From the NCBI RefSeq assembly GCF_028769735.1, contig NC_088175.1, positions 1-64,000 on the forward strand: DNA of 64,000 nucleotides, in the 5' to 3' direction. Under the pieces are notes generated by a model. The model searched no databases. It was given only the letters and a program-made list of their open reading frames with translations, and had not been told where the DNA came from. Made by a program: the position numbers and the translations under genes. Of this stretch, positions 56,851 through 64,000 are shown piece by piece. Source of the stretch: Zonotrichia leucophrys gambelii. Lineage: Eukaryota; Chordata; Aves; Passeriformes; Passerellidae. Each line of letters starts with the position of its first letter. Position 1 is the stretch's first letter.

Positions 56851-59800
56851 GTAAGTAAACAAATAAATAAATAAATGAAAGCAGGGAGGGTGGGGATGGT
56901 GTTGGTGGATTCAGCTTGGGGGGGGGGAGCTGTACGGATTTTTCCTGATTGTCACGGGTTTAATTGTGAGCTGCCTGTGGTGGTTCCCAGCCCGTCATGT
57001 GGGGATCAGAGGACTGAGTGTTTGGGCTGGCACTGAACAGCCAGCCAGTTTAATGAGGCTGCTCCCAGCCAAGCCTTGACCCCACTAAACTGGCAGGAGC
57101 TGTGTTGCTCCCTGTCATTTCAGGAGCAGGGGGGAAAAATAGACCTTACAGGAATGAAAGGCTTTTGCTTTCACTCATACAGTTATGGCTTTGACTCCTT
57201 AACCCACTGGTATCCCTTATAAAAAATCACAGCTCTATGTGGATGGACATAAGTCACCACTGTAAGTTTGGCAGGATTGGGAATTAGCTGTTTGTCAGCC
57301 TGTTTGCCATGTTTGGATTGGGGAGGGGGGCTGTTAATGCACACATTTCCCATCTCTAGCACAGGAGATGAGAAAAGCTCAGGAAGTCACTGCAGAGGAG
57401 GGAGGGATGGCAGGGGAGCCTCACAGGGAGAGAGCAGTGAGATGCTGAACCAGCCCTGGTTTGTGCCTGGAACCTGAGTGAATTGTGGGATGTTTTCCCT
57501 TCAGTGTTTGTCACCAAGAGCAGATGAGTGGCCCTGTTCTGATGGCAGTATGGAGCTGGACAGTTTGCTTTCTTCCATTTGGCTTCTCTTTCTGCCTGAG
57601 CTAGTGTGGTAGAGGTTGGGTTCTGAGGTGCTGCCTTATCAGCTGTCTTTGCTGCCTCATTTATCATGTGCAAACCCTGGGAGTGAGGGTTTGGGGTGCA
57701 TGCTGCTTCCCTGGTGGATTTAGATACTTCTAAATCCAGAAGCAGCCTTTGCCATCAGTTTCTCTGCTTCCCTGTGTGAGAGGGAGCATAATTTTTTGAG
57801 GATGGTAGCTTTGTGTTAGCCTTTCCTAGAAATACAGGTGTGCAGCTGGGCTTTGTTCTTCCTGGGAGAAGCTCTTGAAAGGGAAGGGGCCTGAAGGGGA
57901 CAAGGTGGGACCAAAGGCATCTGCAGGGCTTTGGTGGCTTCAGGGAGAATTGTTTGTGTGCAGGTTGAGGTTGAAGTCCATCTTCTCTCTGCGTTTGTTG
58001 GGAAGAGTAGAGACAAGTGATGGGGATGTGTTGGACTCTGCTGTGGCAGAGCTGAAGCTGGGCATGATCCCACATCCTGTCCCAGCTCCAGAGTAACAAT
58101 TTGGAGAGACAGATCCCCTGGTAAATCCCCTGTCCCCTCTGGGAGTGATGTGAGGCTGTCACAGCCAGCAGCGTGTTGCTGATGCCCTTTGCTCTGTCTG
58201 CTCCGGTGTGTGTGGAGTGGGAAAAGTCCTGCTTGATGGAAATACTCCTAAGAAAGCCTGTCAGCCTGATTTGTTCCTTGATGTTTGCCCAGCTGGAAAG
58301 CTGGTGGCAGCTCAGACAACACCTCCTGAAGCACTGGGAGTGTGTGATGTGCAGCACAGCCAGTGCTCCTGCCTGGCACAGGGAGGGCTGCTGGAGGGCT
58401 GGCAGGTCTCTAATCCCCATCCCACCCCTGTGTGCCTGCCTGTTTCACTGGGCCTTTCACAGATCTGCTGGGTTTGGGCACAGGGAGAGCTGGGGAGGAG
58501 AAGCAGGGCTGCTGGAAGCATGGAGGGAAAGGGAGATGATAGACGATGGAGAGGATGCTGGGAGGAAGAGGAGATGATGTGGCTCATTTGCCTGATGCTT
58601 TGGAAGTTGCTTAGCTAAATTAAGTGCTCACTAGGGAGTCTCATTTGGATTTTAAATAGCTTTGGAGCATTTGAATGCTCTGTGTTGCTCTCTTCTTCCT
58701 GCAGTGTCAGCCACCTCCTGTCTCCATCTCTGAAGAATATCCCCAGAAGTCAACCTTAGGATGTGGGAGGGGAAGCTTGGTGGTCACCTGCTTTCCAAAA
58801 GCTTTTCAAAGTTCTCTCCAAGCTCCTCATCATTCCAGACCATCCATCCCTTGTTTTTTCTTCCAGTCTGGACACTGAGCTTTGGTGATTGGGACTGACC
58901 ACAGGTTCCCTCTCCCACAGAGGCCACAGCATGCCAGGAGCTCTGTGCTCATCACACAGCACCAGCTGCTCTGGGATGAGCTCACTGGTCTTCCACCATC
59001 CCTCCTTAAGCATCCCACTGAAGGCAGAAGTTGATGCCCCTTTGGCTTTCCTGTTCATTTGCAGGACTGTGTATTTTTTCTTTCCTTTCAGCCAGCTGAA
59101 AACCTGCTCCAAGAGCCTGGAGAATGATTTTAAGTACCTTATTTCCCTGGTTCTACCTTGGTGCAGAGCTGGATGTTATTTGTGCACTTGATCATCCTGC
59201 TACTTGGTAAAGGAAATTCCTAGTAAAGGAAATTCCTTAGTTTTATTTAATTTCTGTAGAAAATGAAAGTATCTCAAGATATTTATTTTTCTTTGTCTCC
59301 AGAGTAACACGCTCAGTGATGAAGGGTGCCAAAGGCAGGCACAAATCCTGAGGATGGGGATGCAAACCATGTTTGGTCTCCAAAAAACTGTCTCAGTCAA
59401 GGATGGGGAATATTCCCCACACCTTGGGGGGTTCAGCTGTGTCCCCCCATGCAAGGAGATGGTGGCCACCAGGTGCCACTGAGGTGTCCCCAGCCATGGG
59501 GCTGCCTGCCTGTTCTGCTCCTCCACCATGTGCCCACCAGCCATTCCCAGACGTGCTGGGGGGAGCTTTGGGAGGAGCACACCCCGTTTTCCTCATAAAA
59601 CTCCAAACAAGAGGCTTGGCCTGGTTTAGATTTTAAAAATAACTTGCACATTTGGAAGCTAAAGTTTCAGAAGGGCTCTGGATGGGATGATGGCTTTGAT
59701 CGTGACAGTCCGAGATCAAGGCAGGGCTTTTTGGGTTTGCTGCATCAGCTGGAAAATATATTGTAGTGTCTAGACTTTATCATCCTCAAGAAAGGCTCTT

Positions 59801-60374
59801 TGTTTTTTTTTTTCCTACTCTACAAAAGCCCATGTACAGTTGGTAGGAGGGGCTCTGATTGTGTCCAGGAGCATGTTGGAAGAGGTGGAAATGAGCTTTG
59901 GGCTTTGAAGGGCTCAGACCCTGCTTTGCAGGCGCTGCTGTTTCCAATGGAAGTTTGGGATGTCAGCAGTGGGATGAGGATGGGCACCAGCTGTGTGCCA
60001 GAGGGGTCAGTCCCTGCAGCTGAGCCCTGCTGACACCTCAGTGCTCATCCTTTGGTTGCTGTGCCTGTGGTCACTGCTCAGACCAGCATCTCCGACAGCT
60101 GAGTTTCCTCTGTGTAAATAACCATAAACATCCATCTTTGATGATGTGTGGACAGAACTTCAGCATTTTTAGCTTGAGTGTAGAAAATATACAATTTCCT
60201 CTCCTTACCATTCCATAAGTAGGTTCTCAAGTTTTTTTTTTATTATTTTACTGAATTCTTTTATTACTTATATCTTTTTGTAATTCCAAAAAAGAGGCAG
60301 GGAAGGATCTTCCTAATTTGCTTGGAATAAACTCAAAAGCCTGCTGAGAAGGTGAGGACATCTGGCCACATGTG
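56851..60374. other. Non-coding, probable intron
   Basis: (AAAT)n tract at 56859-56877, G-run at 56921-56929. A strong acceptor (CTCTCTTCTTCCTGCAG) ends at about 58704 and opens a frame CQPPPVSISEEYPQKSTLGC that runs to a stop at 58876-58878, but no convincing donor follows. A 16-bp tandem duplication (TAGTAAAGGAAATTCCT-like) lies near 59205-59238. Confidence 0.35.
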
Positions 60375-60960
60375 TTTATAGAACCATTAAAGTTGGATAA
60401 GCCCTCCAAGATCACTGAGTCCAGTCTTTGATCAAACACCACCTCGTCAACCAAACCACAGCACTGAGTGCCATGTGCTGTTGTTTCTTGAACACCTCCA
60501 GGGATGGTGACTCCACCACTGCCCTGGGCACTCTGTCCCAATGCTTAACAACCCTTTGAGTGAAGGAACTCTTCCTGATGTCCAGCCTGATCCTGTCCTG
60601 ACATAGCCTGAGGCCACGTCCTTTTGTCCTGTCCCTTTTCCCTGGGAGCTGAGCCTGAGCCCCACCTGGCTGCACCCTCCTGTCAGGGAGTTACAGAGTG
60701 AGAAGGGCCCCACTGAGCCTCCTGTTCTCCAGGCTGATTCCCCCAGCTGATCCTTATCAGATGTGTTCTCCAGACCCTCTCCATCTCCTTTCCCTTCTCT
60801 GGACACCTCAATGTCCTTCTTGTTGTGAGTGGCCCAGAGCTAGACACAACACTTGAGCTGTGGCCTCACCAGTGCTCAGTACAGAGGGACTGACTCCTCC
60901 TGAAAGCCCACACAGCTCCTCTGTCACACTGGAATATGCCCTGTGGAGGAAGCAGAGGTA
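60375..60960 (-). mobile_element. CR1 LINE fragment (longest 3' piece here)
   Basis: Reverse CR1 over almost 600 bp: TATAGAACCATTAAAGTTGGATAAGCCCTCCAAGATCACTGAGTCC, CCAGGGATGGTGACTCCACCACTGCCCTGGGCA, CCAGCCTGATCCTGTCCTGACATAGCC, CACCCTCCTGTCAGGGAGTTACAGAG, TTCTCTGGACACCTCAATGTCCTTCTTG and CACTTGAGCTGTGGCCTCACCAGTGC. The tail is at the left, so the element is in - orientation. Confidence 0.93.
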
Positions 60961-62977
60961 GTTTTCCTTTGAAACTCTGTGTTTTGTGTGCAGGGCTCTG
61001 GGGTGTGTTTTGGCAGGTGTGTCATTGGCAAAGTCACCCCCAGCCATTTCCTTGGTGTCTCTGCTGCAGCACACCATGATGCCAGGCTTAATGCCCCAGG
61101 CTTTGGAGGGGTTGCAGCCTGGTTATGAAAGCTTCATCTGGAAGCTTTGAGGAACATTTGGAAATGTTTTGGAAAACATTTGGATCGAGGATGCCTTAGC
61201 TCTGTGCTTGGTTGTTTTACTTTGCTTTGTCCTTGAGCGAGAAAAGTGCTGTAGGGTTTCTGTTTTTTTCTTTCCACCAGTTTTTCTTTTGGATAGACTT
61301 ATTTCCAGGGATAAATCAGAGCAAATGCCAGTGTGAAAATAGTTTGTGGTGTAAAATGGCACTAAAATTGTGCTGGAAGGGATCTTGAGAGGTTACCTTG
61401 TCCCCAAGGGTAGCTGAATACGCTCATTGGTCTGGAAAGTGAATGTCTTTGCTGGGAGTTGTTTTGTCATAAATTGTCTCAGGAGCAGAGGCAAAAATCT
61501 ACCAAATAATGCTGTCAGAATGTGTGCACGAGCCTTCCTCAGTTTATTCAAATCATTTGCTGAATAAGTGTTGAAAATTAATGCTGGGTTTGTTCCCAGA
61601 GCTATTCAAAGTAATATTCCAGGGTAACCTTTTCCACCTTGGCATTTGCCAATATACTGAAACCCTTATGGATGAATTGCAGTTACCCACAGTCTGTATT
61701 TGACATGGAGCCATCCCTAGTTTACCCCATTTCTGAGACAGCAAGTCCCCAGAAGTCCCACTGGGATGAGGAGCAGGTTTTTCTTTGTTTCTTGTGAATT
61801 AGTTGTGACTTTTCAGTTTTCCAGGTGGTCACCAGCCCTGTGGAAATCCACAGCAGCCTCTCCCCTTGACATCTGCAGGCTTAGATAAAGCTGTAAGATC
61901 CTGGGCAAGGATCACCAGAAATCCTCATCTGCTTTGAGACTGAGCCAAGTGATGACTTTCAGTTAATTTCAGTTAATTTCTCCTTCATCTCCCTCTGTCC
62001 CACCTTTGTGTCTTTGAATGATGAATCCAAAAAAAAAAAAAACCATACCCAAGAGCCCTACTTTAATGCCCCAACCTTTTAAAGGTGCTGCAGAGCTCCA
62101 TAGGGTTTTTCACCTTGCTTTCAGCTCCCCACTTCAGTGATGGAAGGTTCTGAAGGAGATTCACCTGCAGCCAGCTGGATGCAGGCTTGTTCTCCAGCCA
62201 GCAGTGTGTTGGTGTTGCAATCCACACAGCCCACATGGAGACTGGTTTTCCTTCACCTGGTCCTTTTCCCAACCAGTTTCCAGTAGGTGATAGGGGAATT
62301 CACCCATTTCTGGCTGTGGGGAAGGCTTGGCAAGCCCCCCTTGGCCCATCTGCACATTCACAGTGAGGATGACTGGCATCAGCGTTATTGTTTGGCCAAG
62401 TGTATGCAGGGATATCACAGCTTAGATTTGTTACAGATGGGTTTCTGGATATAGTCTGAGGCATTCTGCCAGCCAATTTTATATCTGTGTAAAAGTGATT
62501 GGCATCTCTATAAATAAAGCTGCTGTGGGATTATAAATCTAAATATACTTATTCATTAAATTATTTTTACATTTCCACTGGGTTGTCATCCTGGCTTATC
62601 ACAAGCAAGCCATGCTCTCTGCCTGAGTATTATCCACAGCTCCAGCAGTGCAGCTTCTGAGGCTTCGAAATATTTTTTCACTTGTGTGTGAGCTATCCAT
62701 GAGTCCCTGTGCCATGGATCTCTTCACTTGGGCTTCCTCAGAGTCATCACTGGGAATGACTGTGTCCTGGACACTTCTGTAAATGGCTGTAAATACAGGA
62801 ATGTGAGTTTTTCTTTCTTGCTTCACAAGTGAGCATGACTTTGCTGGGCTATTTAGTACCTATGACCTGGTAAATGCTGTTTGCCTGGCTCCTTTGGTGC
62901 TGGAAAAGGCTCCTGCATAAGATCCTCCATCTGTGTCCTCAGGCAAGGAGTCTCACAAAATTTCCACCTTCTGTGCC
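60961..62977. other. Non-coding, probable intron
   Basis: No gene recognised. A short CR1-tail-like word (GTGCTGGAAGGGATCTTGAGAGG) is at about 61371-61394. An A-run lies at 62029-62042. 62440-62570 is AT-rich and could be conserved non-coding sequence, but that cannot be judged from one genome. Confidence 0.4.
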
Positions 62978-63035
62978 CCAGGCCAGGCTGGATGGAAACA
63001 GGGCTCTGTCCACCTGGTTTAACCATCCCTGCTGG
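62978..63035 (+). mobile_element. Possible short CR1 3' remnant
   Basis: AGGCCAGGCTGGATGGAAACAGGGCTCTG then ACCTGGTTTAACCATCCCTG resembles the CR1 tail, with gaps. Too short and decayed to be sure. Confidence 0.35.
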
Positions 63036-64000
63036 TTGTTTTGGCTACAAGAGCAAGGAAGAAAGTCCCCCAGACCAGTTCCAGGTGCAGCTGTGAGCTG
63101 GGGAGGGGCTGGAGGGAGAGCAGCAATGCAGGCACTGGTAAATCTGGCTTGGGCTTTGAGCCGGTTGATGAGAAGGAACACTGAGAGCTGCAGCCTCCTG
63201 TTTCTCTGGGTTTTTTTTCCTTCTCTTTTCAAAGCATTTGATTATTAATTCAGTAAATGGTGAAGCACAGAGAAACATGTGCCTGCGTGGCAGAATATCA
63301 GCTGCCTCACTCTGCTTGGTAATAACATTCATTGTTGAAAGTTAACCCATGATTTTTCTAATTTCCTAATGAAGGGAAGCTTTAAAGTCAGTCTGTCCAT
63401 CTGATCCTCCTTCCATCACTGACAATTCATTAAGTTCATTTCCTGGTTTTGTCCTTTCTTTCAGTTTGGTTTTTCATCTCAAATTTGTGTGGGGCTGTTG
63501 CAGTTTTGGTCAAAACAGCCATCGAGTTAGTTAGAAGGGTGTTAGGGAGGTTTTTTATTAAGGAATGCAGTGAAACCTCAGCCTGCACTAGACACCAGGG
63601 AGCACACATAAATGTTATGAACATCCCAGCCATAAAAGAGTGCTTTAGTTGGATTTGCCACATTATGAGACAGCAGAGAGCCCACGCTGCAGGTCTCTGT
63701 GCAGACATGTAGGTGTTACCAGGGGGGATGTTCACCTCAGTGAATCCTCTGGTGTCTAATAAATGTGAGTTCATCCTGCTGCCTCACTCTAAAAGTGGCT
63801 TGTGTTGCTGAGAGTCACAGGAGGAAATATTTCCATTCATGCTGGTATTCCTAGTGCTGCTCACCCCACCAAATGTAGTTTTGGTAGCATAACAGGGTCA
63901 GCACTGTTTTGTAGGGCCTTCAGAAACTGGGAGCAGCATTTCCATGTGTGACTGTGTTCACAGGGGTCTTAGGATGAGGGAAGAGATGAAGATCTGACTC
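63036..64000. other. Non-coding, probable intron
   Basis: No gene, repeat or RNA recognised up to the end of the window. Confidence 0.4.

Noticed and set aside
58705..58878. Exon candidate after a strong acceptor near 58704
   Set aside because: The frame is open for about 57 codons and ends in a stop, but no donor, poly-A signal or family resemblance supports it. Kept only as a remark.
1..64000. CRISPR arrays, operons, phage or insertion-sequence systems
   Set aside because: The tandem repeats lack the constant-repeat/unique-spacer pattern and there are no bacterial-type genes. All evidence points to a bird nuclear genome.

Overview
The window looks like avian nuclear DNA, most likely from a passerine bird. 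The evidence is the many CR1 LINE fragments, several with the typical 3' end of the ...TTCCAACCCAAACCATTCTATGA type, avian-style LTR remnants, CpG islands, minisatellites, low coding density, and an ITPRIPL1-like single-exon coding sequence with a spliced 5' leader. Nothing resembles bacterial, phage or CRISPR content. Assignments come from reading the sequence and remembered family consensus; no database search was run.

Layout. 1-1200 is an AT-rich desert interrupted by a GC-rich dimeric minisatellite (about 311-931). 1200-2110 is strongly A/C-biased on the + strand and abuts a CpG island (about 2110-2900). 2900-5176 is non-coding, with a 40-bp minisatellite at 3660-3935. 5177-7655 and 13696-16174 are almost identical direct repeats (about 2.48 kb, offset about 8519 bp), each carrying the same CR1 insertion, and each followed by about 260 bp of clearly more diverged homology. 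Between them lies the only recognisable protein-coding locus, an ITPRIPL1/Mab-21 family gene (promoter about 8500, coding 8911-10460), broken by one apparent 1-base frameshift at 9555-9563. Downstream are an AT-rich stretch, a GC-rich CR1 remnant, a CR1 reverse-transcriptase fragment and an LTR-like remnant.

16.4-36.7 kb is intergenic or intronic, with scattered CR1 fragments, a 147-bp tandem duplication (28.15-28.45 kb) and an old LINE reverse-transcriptase relic (35.6-36.15 kb). A strong CpG island at about 36.95-37.97 kb has 44-bp tandem repeats and a consensus splice donor at 37482/37483, so it is probably the promoter and first exon of a rightward gene. 38-64 kb has a persistent T-over-A excess on the + strand in the lines I counted, as expected of a long intron read rightward. 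It holds CR1 pieces, a probable solo LTR (about 42 kb), a 51-bp minisatellite (47.2 kb) and two weak but phase-compatible candidate exons (54446-54534 and 56752-56850). I could not name that gene.

The most notable structure is the ITPRIPL1-like gene held between long, near-identical direct repeats. That is the geometry expected for copy-number change or gene conversion in a gene family that I recall as multi-copy in songbirds.
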